Origin: Saccharum officinarum
Lineage: Eukaryota; Streptophyta; Magnoliopsida; Poales; Poaceae
Direction of reading: 5' to 3'
Length of the DNA: 64,000 bases
Assembly (NCBI GenBank): GCA_020631735.1
Contig: CM036170.1
Span: 67,347,737-67,411,736 of the forward strand
In this document: positions 1 through 10,289 of the stretch, in pieces
Numbering within the stretch: the first letter of the stretch is position 1
Layout: the number at the start of each line of letters is the position of its first letter
Position numbers and translations under genes: made by a program
Notes under the pieces: model-generated
Databases searched by the model: none
Told to the model about the DNA's origin: nothing
Seen by the model: the letters and a program-made list of their open reading frames with translations, nothing else

Positions 1-1714
1 GGTTTACCAAAAGCAATGTTGTCCCTGACACTGCCTGAAAACGTTGCAGGCTCCTGATTAACAAGAGCTGTAAATCCTCGGAACCAGAGAATATCCATCT
101 CCCTCACATCCATACCATCAATTCTTACGGCCCCCCTATCAACATCATAGAACCTCTGGATCAAACCTATGATAGTTGATTTACCACAACCACTTCTCCC
201 AACCAGGCTAAAATCCTGTAAGATAAGGCATTCTGGTCTTGTTGGATATGCAAAACCTACCTCCTTGAATTCTATTCTACCTTCTATTTTCTTCTTATGA
301 TCTTCCTTCTCCACCTGCAAAATAGATGTATACTATTCTCCCTCATAGCAAGACAGCGTTGTAAAATCATTCTATATATACTTGCATAATTGCTTTGCCG
401 ATATGTATTTTGTATGATGCTTACGAATGAGTTTGTTACCTGTGAATTTTTTGGAGAGATGGATTTCCTATCTAGCACCTCAAATACCGAAGCAACTGCA
501 TTTGCTCCCTTTGCCAGGTCAGATGTCATGCTACCAGCATCAGCAATCAGCTTTCCTGTGCTCACCAGCACGAAAAAGGTTTTGAAAACATCACCCGCTG
601 ATATCTCCCCAGACTGTGCCAGCTTCCCACCATACCAGAAGGCCAGTGCCCATGACAAGAACGAGAGGCAAGGTGACAACCCTGTGGTGATCCCTGCTAC
701 CCATGATTTCTTCCTTGCTTTTTTCAAGGGTTCCTCTTGTGCATGCTCGAATAGCTGAAGAACCTTCGATGAGCATCCAAAGGAGGTTACCATCCTGTGG
801 TTGTAAACAGCTTCTATGGCAATCTGGGTGCTTTGATGCTGAGCCTTTGCCAAGTCACTTGACACATTTGAGAGAACCACTTTTTTTGCTTAGTAGCATA
901 TCATTGTAGATGGCTGTACAGCTACCATGACAAGAGCAAATTTCCAAGCTACAATCAGGCCCATTGTCACCGCAATTATAATTCCGGAAGCTGTTTGAAG
1001 CAGTAAGGGTATTCTGTCTGCAACAAGGGTTTTGACAAGAGAAGCCTCATTGCTTAGACGAGAGCACAATGCACCACTTGAATTAGTTGTTTCATCAAAC
1101 CATGCTGCCTCAAAGGTTAAGATCTTCTCAAGTACTTGGACCCGGATGCGCCTAACAAGATGCTCCCCCATGTATGCAAAATTGTAGTGTTGCAATAGAT
1201 TCACAACAGTGGATACCAAGAACAGTGAGCAGAAGATAAAAGCATAGCGTCTGATATTTGCATTCATCTCATTTTGGTCCTGAACAAAGAATACAGCAAT
1301 CATTCCTCCGATGGTTATGGCATAGATGGGCTGCAATGAACCATATACCAATGCAGACAAACTGCCTACGACTGCCTGCCTCCACTCAGGTGCATTCATT
1401 GCAAGAAGCCTGGAGAAAGATGGTGCAGGTGGAGGAACATCAGAATTATTTTCCTTTAAGATAGCTGGTGTCAGTGGCATTGGACTTGCTCTGGACATGC
1501 TGTGACGGCTGGTACTTGTCCTGGCCACTGAGGAAGCCCTAAATTGTTCATTTTCTTGATCAATGTAGCTTACCATCTGCAATTTCACAAGTCTCGAGTA
1601 CGGGCCACCCTTGCTGATCAGTTCGTCATGTGTACCAATTTCAGCGATTGTACCCCCATCAACTACTGCGATCTGATCAGCGTTCTTCACAGTTGAGAGC
1701 TTATGAGCTACTAC
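1..1714 (-). pseudogene. ABCB exons 7-8 (H-loop, linker, TMD2, partial NBD2), nonsense-disrupted
   Basis: Exon 7 (440-1714) starts with the H-loop VVAHKLSTV, passes a Ser/Arg-rich linker (SRHSMSRASPMP), and encodes TMD2. The frame stops at TAA 890-892, directly after VQPSTMICY, where family members continue with an aromatic residue. Beyond it the same frame resumes with AKKVVLSNVS and stays open to the donor at 438-439. Exon 8 (1-314) carries [17 protein letters not shown] and then jumps to [10 protein letters not shown], lacking the short strand that normally precedes Walker A. The Q-loop is LVNQEPATF. Because one base change makes the stop, read-through or sequencing error are alternatives to true loss. 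Confidence 0.8.
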
Positions 1715-1877
1715 CTGACCATTGTTAATGAATAATCAGGGATTCAACGTCAAATGATTTTCTCTTCAAAAAGATGAAGTGCAAAGTAATTCAAGAAGTT
1801 CTGATATGAGGGTTATAAAGTATGAAGAGTGAGTTTCCTCAAAAAAAGTATGAAGAGTGGAAGCAGTGGCAATTTAC

Positions 1878-3234
1878 CAGTGTTGTTCGTCCCATGGATG
1901 CTTGATCAAGCGCATGCTGTACCAAGTTTTCTGATTCTGAATCAAGTGCACTTGTGGCTTCATCGAGCAAGAGTATAGCAGGGTTCTTAATTATCGCCCT
2001 TGCAATGGCAATATGCTGCTTTTGGCCACCTGATAACAATGCTCCACGCTCACCAATCTGCAAGAATGGACCATAAAAAAAAAGAATGAGACATGGAATT
2101 AAGGTGGCTGAATGTTCCTTTTCACTTTTGATGTGCGTACCTTAGTCTCATATTCCTCTGGAAGCCCCCTTATGAAGTTGTGAGCATTTGCTGCCATAGC
2201 TGCTGCATAAACCTCATCCATGGTCGCATCTGGTTTGCCAAACAAGATGTTCTCTTTTATTGAAGTACCAAACAATGCATGATCTTGACTAACTAACCCC
2301 ATTTTGCTCCTGATCCATTTGAGCTGGAGCTCTTTTATGTCAAAACCATCAATTTTGACAGTTCGTTCACTGGCATCATAGAAGCGCTGCACTAAAGCTA
2401 TTTCTGTTGACTTGCCGCTGCCACTGGACCCAACCAAAGCAGTAGTTTGCCCAGCAGGAATCTGGAGGTTGAAGTTTTTGAGGACTGGCATATTTGGTCT
2501 TGATGGGTACACGAAACGGACAGATTCAAATTCGAGCTCTCCCTGAATTTGGTCCAAAATAAGGCCTTTTGGATCATCAGCATTAATCTGGGGAACACGG
2601 TTTATCCGATCAAGGATTCTTGTGGCGGCAACAGATGCCTCAGTGAAATGTTTCAGCTCAGGGAGTGCCATTCCAAGGGATCTGCAACATTCAGTAAAAA
2701 ACTGTTAGTTAAATTAAGCTTCTATTTCTACATGATCAGATGGAGTCATGAAGTCAGTGAGGCTTAAAAAGTACAAGAAACATACAGGCCACCCAAGACG
2801 AATGAAATCCCAGCAGCATATATCCTTCCACCACTTGCATGATGTAACATCACCAATCTGCCACCGTGCCATGCGAGAAAGGCCCAAATGGCAAAAGAAA
2901 GGCTGGTGAACCCAACAGCAAGACCCTTTGCAATGCCTTGTTTGATCCCCAGCTTGATCGTCTTGTCAAGGATTGCTGTGTATTTCTGGATGATCCTTTT
3001 CTCGGCTGTGAAGGAGTAAACGGTCTTGATAGAGCCCAGAGGTTGCTGGACCAGGGAATTCGCCGTGGCGTACTCATGGCGTGACAGGTAGAGAAGATAC
3101 TTGCCGTAGATGAGCCCTGGGATTATGAGAAGCAGGACCAGAGGAAAAGAAACCAGAGCCAGCCTCCAGCAGAAATAAGTGGCGAAGGCTAGTCCGGAGA
3201 CGAAGACCGTAGAGTGCATCAGAAATAGAGGGAC
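1878..3234 (-). CDS. ABCB exons 4-6 (rest of TMD1 and NBD1)
   Basis: Exon 4 (2786-3234) resumes TMD1 with [14 protein letters not shown] and runs through the intracellular loop with [11 protein letters not shown]. Exon 5 (2141-2681) holds the coupling region and NBD1 up to Walker A (GSSGSGKST) and the Q-loop VSQDHALF. Exon 6 (1878-2057) holds the signature LSGGQKQ, Walker B and D-loop ([12 protein letters not shown]). Phases run 0, 2/1, 0, 0 and join without a shift, and no stop falls inside the joined frame. A residue oddity is H in place of the common R after LSGGQKQ. Nothing in this block prevents ATP binding. Confidence 0.85.
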
Positions 3235-3592
3235 CTGTTCCAGATTTTATGAAAATCAACCAATCATGCTGTTATTTCTCCTTGAATGATGAAGCAAAAC
3301 TGAATTATATTACGTGGAGTTCTGCCCTGCTCTTTTATTTCACGCATTCATTTTTTCTGGAAGCTGAATAAATTATTTCAGTTTTTTTTTCAAGTATGCA
3401 AAGACTAAAGAGTGTGGGTGTACGTCTAGATCATCCAAGTAGTTTGGGTGTGTTTGGTTCATGTTTAAAACCTGGTCTGGCTAGCCAACTAAGCCTGGGC
3501 AGCCATAGCCTGGCTTCAAAAATCCAAGATGCACTTGTTTGGTTGCATTGGTTAGCTTAGCCTGTATAAGAAATTCTGTGTTTGGTTGGTTA

Positions 3593-4494
3593 GAGCAACT
3601 CCAACAGTTTGGCAAAGGACTTTGGCATCCTTGTTTTTTTTTGGCAAAAGGAGAAAAAAACCTCTCCAATAGTTTGGCAAATGGCTTTGGCATCTTTAGC
3701 AAGTTGGCAAATACATCTTTCCGACGCGCATATATGCGCGCGATTGAGGAGCGCGCATCCGACGTATTCTTCGGCGCCGCCGACTTCTCCCTGGGCGCGC
3801 GAAGGGACGCATGTCCAGATGCAGGTGCTCGTCGACACTGCTGATATGACCTCTTCTGTAGTACATGATGATGAGACAGAGTTGAGACAGAGACGAGGCG
3901 TCATGGCCGGCAAAATCACCAGATGCTCCTAAGCCTGTTTTGTTTGCTACTGAATGCTACTGATGTGACATATCGGAATGGTAAGTGTTGTGTGAATGAT
4001 CCTTTTCATTTGTGTCATCGTGCATGGTACTGTGCTCCTAGCCGGCAGCCTGCAGATTCCCTACAGCTTTGCTGTGTGGCGACTGACGAGCAGTGGCAGA
4101 CAGCTGTGGTGCTTCTGATTCTGCTGCTTTCTCCTCGCCGGTCTGGTTGCCGTCTGGGGAGGTCGGGAGGTCCTGGTTGTCGGCTGGCAGGTCACCAAGG
4201 ATGGTGATGGCCGGCTGGGAGGAGGCCGGGCCAGGAGGATCCTGCCGCCGTGGAGGAACCGCGCGATGAACGATGTGAGATGGCGGCGGTGTTTTTGTGC
4301 GGGCACGCGAAGGAATACATGCGGAAAGAATTTTTCGGCGACAAAAACCAGACTGTGGGCCGCACTTTTCATGTTGCCAAGTGAATTATGCTAACTATTG
4401 GAGATTAATATTTTTTTCCTTTGCCATAATATTTTGAGAGTTGTCAAACTCCAAGATTTGCCAAACAAAAAATCCCAAAATGTTGGAGTTGCTC
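3593..4494. mobile_element. Nested PIF/Harbinger (Tourist-like) element with TTA target duplication
   Basis: Terminal inverted repeats GAGCAACTCCAACA (3593-3606) and its complement (4481-4494) are flanked by TTA on both sides (3590-3592, 4495-4497), the signature of PIF/Harbinger insertion. Both subterminal regions repeat a TTTGGCAAA-type motif. The 902-bp body has no transposase and includes a GC-rich stretch. It is inserted into the larger TIR element, so it is the younger of the two. Confidence 0.75.
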
Positions 4495-5056
4495 TTACTT
4501 TGTCCAAGACACAATCACCACATCTGAACATGGTTAAGTTTACCCCCTAGAAGTATTTCGTCGAACAGGCTGTGGGCAGAGGATTTGAGCGGGCACCTTC
4601 GCCGTTGCCATCCTCCATCTCCTCGCCGATAGAGAAGGGGCGTTGGCTGCTGCCGCCGTCATCCATCTCCTCGCTGATAGCGATGAGGCGAAGGCGCCCT
4701 GGCCGCTGCCGCGTCGTCCTCAGTCCTCCCCTCCTCGCCATAGCGAAGGGGCGCAGAGACAGGGATCTGCCGGTACAAGAAGCTGTGGTGTGGAGGTAGG
4801 AACGCAGGGGGAGAAGAACAGAGGGAGCTGGAGCCGCACCGTAGCACGGATGACGGCCTCCGCGTGCGCCCCATCGTCCTCCGTGTGCACGGCGAGCAGC
4901 ATCAACCTTCGCTCCGTGTGGACGACAAGCACGTGTTTTTTATTGTATAAAAAAAACAATTTTCGTACACCAGCGATGCATCTTCAGCCCGGTGATGCAT
5001 CTAGCTAACACCGGAAATAAAAGGTGGGTTGTTTATACGTTTTTCTTTAGATAATA

Positions 5057-5236
5057 CAACATTCTTTCCTAAATTATAAGTTGTTTTTTTGCTATTCTAG
5101 GTACATAGATTTACAATATATTTAGATATATAATAAAAATTATTATGCAACTCGATATACGATACATATATAAGAAAAGTTGTATATCTACAAATGCCAA
5201 AAAGATCTATAAATAATAAATTGAAATGGAGGAAGT
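5057..5236. mobile_element. Decayed Stowaway/Mariner-type MITE
   Basis: The left side CCTAAATTATAAGTTGTTTT and the right side AAATGGAGGAAGTA resemble the two ends of the common grass Stowaway MITE with CTCCCTCCRT-type termini. The interior is AT-rich with no coding potential. Boundaries are approximate because the terminal bases have drifted. Confidence 0.4.
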
Positions 5237-8200
5237 ATTTGTTTAGGATTACTTCATTCGCCTCACAGTAGATGATATTGTAGCTATTGTTCAGATTCAT
5301 AACTAAAATGTTCAAAAAAATTTGTCTTCTATTTTGGACGAGGAAGTGTATCTTTTAGATAATGAATTTTTATTAACCTAGCCTCTATATCCATGGAGAA
5401 TATACACAGCCAAACGGGACACAAGAGTAGTACTGAGACCAACACCACAACAAGAGAGGAACATACACAACCATAAAAGGAGAGAAAAAAAATTACGACA
5501 TTGGCACATCCCTACTTCCCCGACCTCCTATCAACGGCGAGATTCGGTGAGTGGATGTCGTCAAGTCGTTGTCGCTCCTAATGCGTCATCGCTGCGAACC
5601 TCCGTTGGTACCATCTTCATCCGCTTCAAGTGAGCTGACGCCACGTGTCGCCGGTTAGCCCACCTTCATTGGTCATCGTCCAGTCACAACTAGCCGATTA
5701 GACGCGAGCCGACATGATCTGTTTTTGCTTCACCAGATTCCAAGGCCTCCGCCGCCCATAGGGCAACACCATCATTGGGATCATGATCGTCGCCCCTGCT
5801 AGAGCCCTCTATTGTTGCCGCCAAGGATATCCTCTTCTGCCTGGACTCCCAGGCCATTGCTGCCAACGGGATCCGCTTCCTCCTCACCAAGATCCTTGCA
5901 CCAGCGATCAGGCTACCGTTGCGGCGCCACCCCTAGGACACAGTTGCATATAGACCCCACCTCTACTGGATCCACCATCTCCTTGCCGAGGATTGACCGT
6001 CAACGCTTAGGTCACCACCGTCCTCTGCCACACCCGCCGCCGCCCAAAGGGACGACGCCGTCGATGCCTCAGCGCTACCCGCCGCCTTGCCGACCACCTT
6101 CGTTGCCAGCACCATAGGGGCCCACCAATGCCCTACCTCCGGATCTGAGCTCCGACAACCGCGCTAGGGCTAGAGGGGGATGACCCATTCGAGCAACACC
6201 GCCGGTCACAACCTCTAGATCGGGCATGACTCCTCTTCCGTCTCTGGAAGCACAGCCGGGTCAATTCCCAGGCGTGGAGCCACGGACAGGGGCACACAGG
6301 CACGACGTTGGGATTAGCCAGAGCAAACCGATGGTTGCACCACCACTCCAAAGAGGCCGAGAGCACGCGAGCGGTCCGCCATGCTGGGCAGGGTCGAGTG
6401 TGTCGCCAAGTCGGAGGGCCACGCGCCGCCGCGCCTATAGGGGCGAGCGCGCTGCCAGATCGGGTAGGGTCACGCGCCACCGTGCCTGGCAAGGGCGAGC
6501 GTGCCATTGTGCCGCCTTATAACATCCACGGTGGTCACTGCTTAGTCCGGATCAGCGATGGTCTAGGAGCTTGCGCGAGAGTGGAGCCGCGGGGCCACGC
6601 TAAGCACCGCATGTTTGATATCAGACGAGGGAGTTTTACGGGCCTGCTTGATTGGGTGGCTAACCTCGAACCCTCTAGGAGGCCACCTTCAGGTTGTGTT
6701 GGTTGCATGTTTGAAGGCCGAAGACAGGCTCCAGAGAGCCACCGATGATCATTCTTTAGGAGCCAGGCTTGGCTAAGTGCTTATACAGGTTCTCACCGCC
6801 CATCGCACCCAACGACGAATTCTCTTCCCCTCTCACCGACGGCGTCGAGCTTTGCTCCTCCCATCACCAACGGCGAGCTCTCCTCTCCCCCTCCATTCTC
6901 ACCGCCGCATCTAGAGTCCCCATGTTGGCAAGCGCGAAGGTCGGGAGGGCTTCCTCCTAGAGCTCGCTAGTAGGGGCGTCGTGCTCCGCCACTTCTAGGA
7001 GCTCAGTGGAGGGGCGCACGGTGGAGCTCGTGAAATTGGCGGCGAAATCTCCTCCTCCGCCGCACATCTCCTCCACGAGCTGGCCACGAAGCCACGGGAG
7101 GTCATCGACAATATGGACAAGTGAGCGGAGGCCACCACGTGAACTCCTTCCAGATCTCCAGCGGCCACATCCGACTGAGCTCCTCGGAGTTCCAGCTCCC
7201 CGCGTGTTCCAGCTCCTTCTAGTTCTAGCTCCCCGACATCCACATGTTCTCCACCCGCGAGGAGCTCGTCTTCGCCGGCCGCTGCTTCCTCATTGCCGCC
7301 GGTGCGTCCTCCACCACCACAGGCGAGGTGCCCACCACCTGTTTGTGATAATGTGTCAAAGAGCTAAAGTTACTAGCTCCAAGAAGAGGTGTACAAAGTA
7401 AACCGGGCATTCGTTAGCCACACTTACATAATGCAGGCAACCAAATAACTGCGAATTGGCTTGGTGGGAGCAGACCAAGGCTGCCCAAGCTTAGATGGTT
7501 AGGAAACCAAACACACCCTATATCTTTATGGAGTACCTTGTGCAATTTCATTGTGTGATTTATGGCGTATGTAAGCGGCACCCCGCATGTTCCTTGTTAG
7601 GGTCCTGCTGCTCCATGAGGACCATGACAAAATCAAATGAATATGGATCTAGCTTCTAGCGTTTCCATCGTTTGCCACATGGTGTATAGTAGTGATGATG
7701 CTTGACGGATAAAATCATAAAATAAGACGGCAGCCTAGATTGTACTAGACTCCAAGGCAGATGACGGTGCTGATGCCAGAGGTCATTTCTTATCACATGG
7801 CCTGCCATTCCGGGTCAAACTATTTGATTTGCCACAGATTCAGTGACGCTCTATTGCTGTAGCCGCCTGTAGTAGGTCGCTTGCTTCTATCCTCGTGCGC
7901 TCGTGCCCAGGCAAGTTAGTTAAAAAAAGGATTCGCTGATGGTCTATAAGATTATAACAGGTAAGCGAACAGGTTAAAACATGTCCTCGATCGTCCTAAA
8001 AAAAAGGCTAGGTTTGCATCAGTCGACAAGGGCGAAACCTGACAGGTGTTGCTGGAGGCTGGGTCAAGGCAGTCATTGGAAATTGGAGTGAATGGTTTAG
8101 TAGTCACATCTCACATGACTGAAGCGTGATAGGGAATGTATATATTGCAGCGTACTCTCGTCATTTTTGTTTGGTCTTTCTGACGTCTGACGAGTGACGA

Positions 8201-8302
8201 ACTGAAGATCCTTTTTGTTGATTGAATTCTGACGATGACGAGTGAAGAAGTGAAGGAATGGGAAGAAGGGTTGGGGATGGTGGTGTGCCTGCAGTACTGC
8301 AC

Positions 8303-9201
8303 CTTCTCGCTGAGGACCTCCTGGATGTCGGAGGCGTCCTTGGAGATGCTATTTATGATCTCCGAGGTGGTGACCTGATCCTGATCCTGCGAATCGAAGA
8401 AGCCCGCCTCCTGCCGCAGGATGGCTTGCAGGTACAGGTACCGGATCCGCAGCACCTGCCGCTCGCTCGTCCGGCTCCAGCAGTACCCTTCTGCATGCAA
8501 CCAGGAATTAGTTATATAACAAACAGATGTGTGAGATGTAGAATGTAAGAAGAACTTGCAGAAAGATGTCTTCTTTTGGCTCTCAATCATACACATGGTC
8601 CACAGAAGAGAGGATATGTTTCTTTTTTAACACAAAATTTGTCATTAACAATGGTACAAACACAGGGGGAAAGTTCATCATTGCAAGCAGGTTCTGAGAA
8701 CCAGCTAGCATGTGTACGGTGAATGATGTGCATGAATAATAGGCTAGGTGTGGCGAGCTGAAGTTACCCATGAACGCCACCGCCAGGACCATGAGCGCCA
8801 GGTAGACGAAATTCAGGCATGACTGTGAACAAATAATAAAGTTACTGAAAAATGCACACAGACGATCGATGTTGAGCACGGTTCGGAGCTGACGACACTT
8901 GTCGCCGGTACAGACAGGTAATGCACGGCGCACGACGAATCTTCTCCACCTCGTGCATGAACTGCGCGCTCTTGGCGCCGCCGCCGCCGCCGGCCTGCTG
9001 GGCGCCCCCGTACCCGAGTGCGTTCATCACGTCGCTGGCGAAGATGAGCAGCAGGTTGGTGGAGCACCCGTCGCCGATGGCCCCCAGCGTGCCCAGGGCC
9101 ATGAGCAGGACGTCCACCCGGTCCGCGAACCGGAACATGCCGCGGATGCTCATCGGCCGCTCGCCGGTGCCGGGGCGCGCGGCGCCCGCTGGGGCACTCA
9201 T
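8303..9201 (-). CDS. ABCB exons 1-3 (N-terminus and first half of TMD1)
   Basis: Exon 1 (start 9201) encodes a short polar N-terminus followed by FRFADRVDVLLMALGTLGAI, the usual first membrane helix of ABCB proteins. Exon 2 (8768-8822, 18 codons plus one base) supplies NFVYLALMVLAVAFM. Exon 3 (8303-8490) carries EGYCWSRTSERQ and the conserved TTSEIINSISKD segment, ending at LSEK. Acceptors and donors at 8823-8824, 8766-8767, 8491-8492 and 8301-8302 are canonical. Exon 1 is the exception: the donor expected after HEVEK reads AT rather than GT, so splicing may use the GT nine bases earlier (exon end 8950). Confidence 0.8.
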
Positions 9202-9910
9202 CTTCTCCTCCCTTTTATTATTTGGGGTTGCATCATAAGGGGGCATGCCGGCATGCACACATCATATTGCAACAGTGTAATGATCGAGTTGGAATTCAGC
9301 ATATATGTGTGGTGTGGAGGACGAAGTTGGCTGCAACTTACATGTCCATTGGCTCTTCCTTATTATCTTTTCTTAATTTGATATAACAAATAAATAAATA
9401 AATTGCAGATGATATTGGATCTTTTGGTGATGCGGTGGTTGACTGGCAGTTTAATATATACTAGCACAGTACACGCGCTTCACTGGGTGTGCCTGTTGTA
9501 CACGTTTATGTTTTTTTTGGAGGGGAAGAATTTCCGTGAAAAGAAGAGAAAAAAGGGGAAAAAATTCCGGTGAAAAAAGGAACAAAAACTAAAAAAACAA
9601 AAAAAATGAATGAACAGTACCGTACAGTGCCGACGACCTCATAGGCCAGAGATTTCTGGGCGCTTTAAGAGAGTAGAGTAGTTAAGTTATTACAAGTGTT
9701 TTTCCCTTTTCCTTTTGATTTACAGTGCTGCGGTACGCTTTTAAATGCCTTTTTCAGGCCAATTGGACCAATATATAAATATAATGGTACTTCCTTGGAT
9801 CACAAGGTTTTTCCAAGTCAAACTTTGTTAAATTTGCCCATCAATAGGATTTGAAAACATGACTGGTCTCACTAGCTAGATTTATTATGAGAATGACTTC
9901 ATAATATATA

Positions 9911-10157
9911 CTCCATCTGCTTTTATTTACATACCGTGTTAGGTTTGTACTAAGTCAAACATTTGTATCTTTGACCATAAATTAAAAAAATGGTTCATGA
10001 CATAAGATTTTTTTTAGATTCACTATAAAAATACTTTTATAATATATAATTCATAGGTTCTAAAAATATAGGGATTTTTTTTCGAAATGGATGGTTAAAA
10101 ATAATAATGTTTAACTTAGGATAAACCTAATATGAATATAAAAGAGAACGGAGGTAG
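9911..10157. mobile_element. Stowaway-type MITE upstream of the ABCB gene
   Basis: A 247-bp AT-rich element starts CTCCATCTGCTTTTATTTA and ends with its imperfect complement, finishing GAACGGAGGTAG. It is flanked by TA on both sides (9909-9910 and 10158-10159), the Mariner/Stowaway target. A second, one-ended relative (TACTTCCTTGGATCACAAGG) lies just left of it near 9788. The rest of 9202-9910 is AT-rich 5' flank of the ABCB gene; no promoter element could be assigned with confidence. Confidence 0.65.
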
Positions 10158-10289
10158 TAATTTTTGTTTCTATAAACATTCAAAACTCAAAAATCATGAC
10201 TTACCATAAATCTAGTGACTATGTAGAGACGCGTTTTGTGTGCGTTACTGTAAAAGCGTGCCTAAAGTGACTTTTTCTTGTAGTGTGAA

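Larger units (their letters stand above)
3446..7518. mobile_element. DNA transposon-like insertion with 14-bp terminal inverted repeats, in ABCB intron 3
   Basis: The ends are perfect 14-bp inverted repeats, GGGTGTGTTTGGTT at 3446-3459 and its complement at 7505-7518, with further subterminal similarity (both sides carry CTAAGC(C/T)TGGGCAGCC). The ~4-kb body is GC-rich from about 4500 to 7400 with no recognisable transposase, so it is non-autonomous or very decayed. The TIR style suggests PIF/Harbinger or hAT. Flanking triplets are TTT and TAT, so no clean target duplication is seen and the class is unsure. It sits wholly inside the large intron 3 of the ABCB gene and hosts a younger nested insertion. 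Confidence 0.55.
1..9201 (-). pseudogene. ABCB (MDR/P-glycoprotein-type) ABC transporter, 3' end beyond window, with in-frame stop
   Basis: Full-size ABC exporter of the plant ABCB family, an ATP-driven plasma-membrane pump; the substrate cannot be read from sequence. Exons placed by GT/AG sites with consistent phase: ~8941-9201, 8768-8822, 8303-8490, 2786-3234, 2141-2681, 1878-2057, 440-1714 and 1-314 (continuing off the window). Order is TMD1, NBD1, linker, TMD2, start of NBD2. NBD1 has Walker [10 protein letters not shown], signature LSGGQKQ, Walker [13 protein letters not shown] and H-loop VVAHKLSTV. The start at 9201 is the Met with an AAG context before MSAPAG. Two lesions are visible: a TAA at 890-892 inside TMD2, where reading continues perfectly on both sides, and a missing stretch of about ten residues just before the NBD2 Walker A. 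Best read as a recent pseudogene or a null allele. Family assignment is firm; functional state is inferred. Confidence 0.85.

Noticed and set aside
5690..7410. Several GC-rich ORFs inside the intronic TIR element
   Set aside because: Overlapping on both strands, Pro/Arg/Ala-rich, no domain or splice structure.
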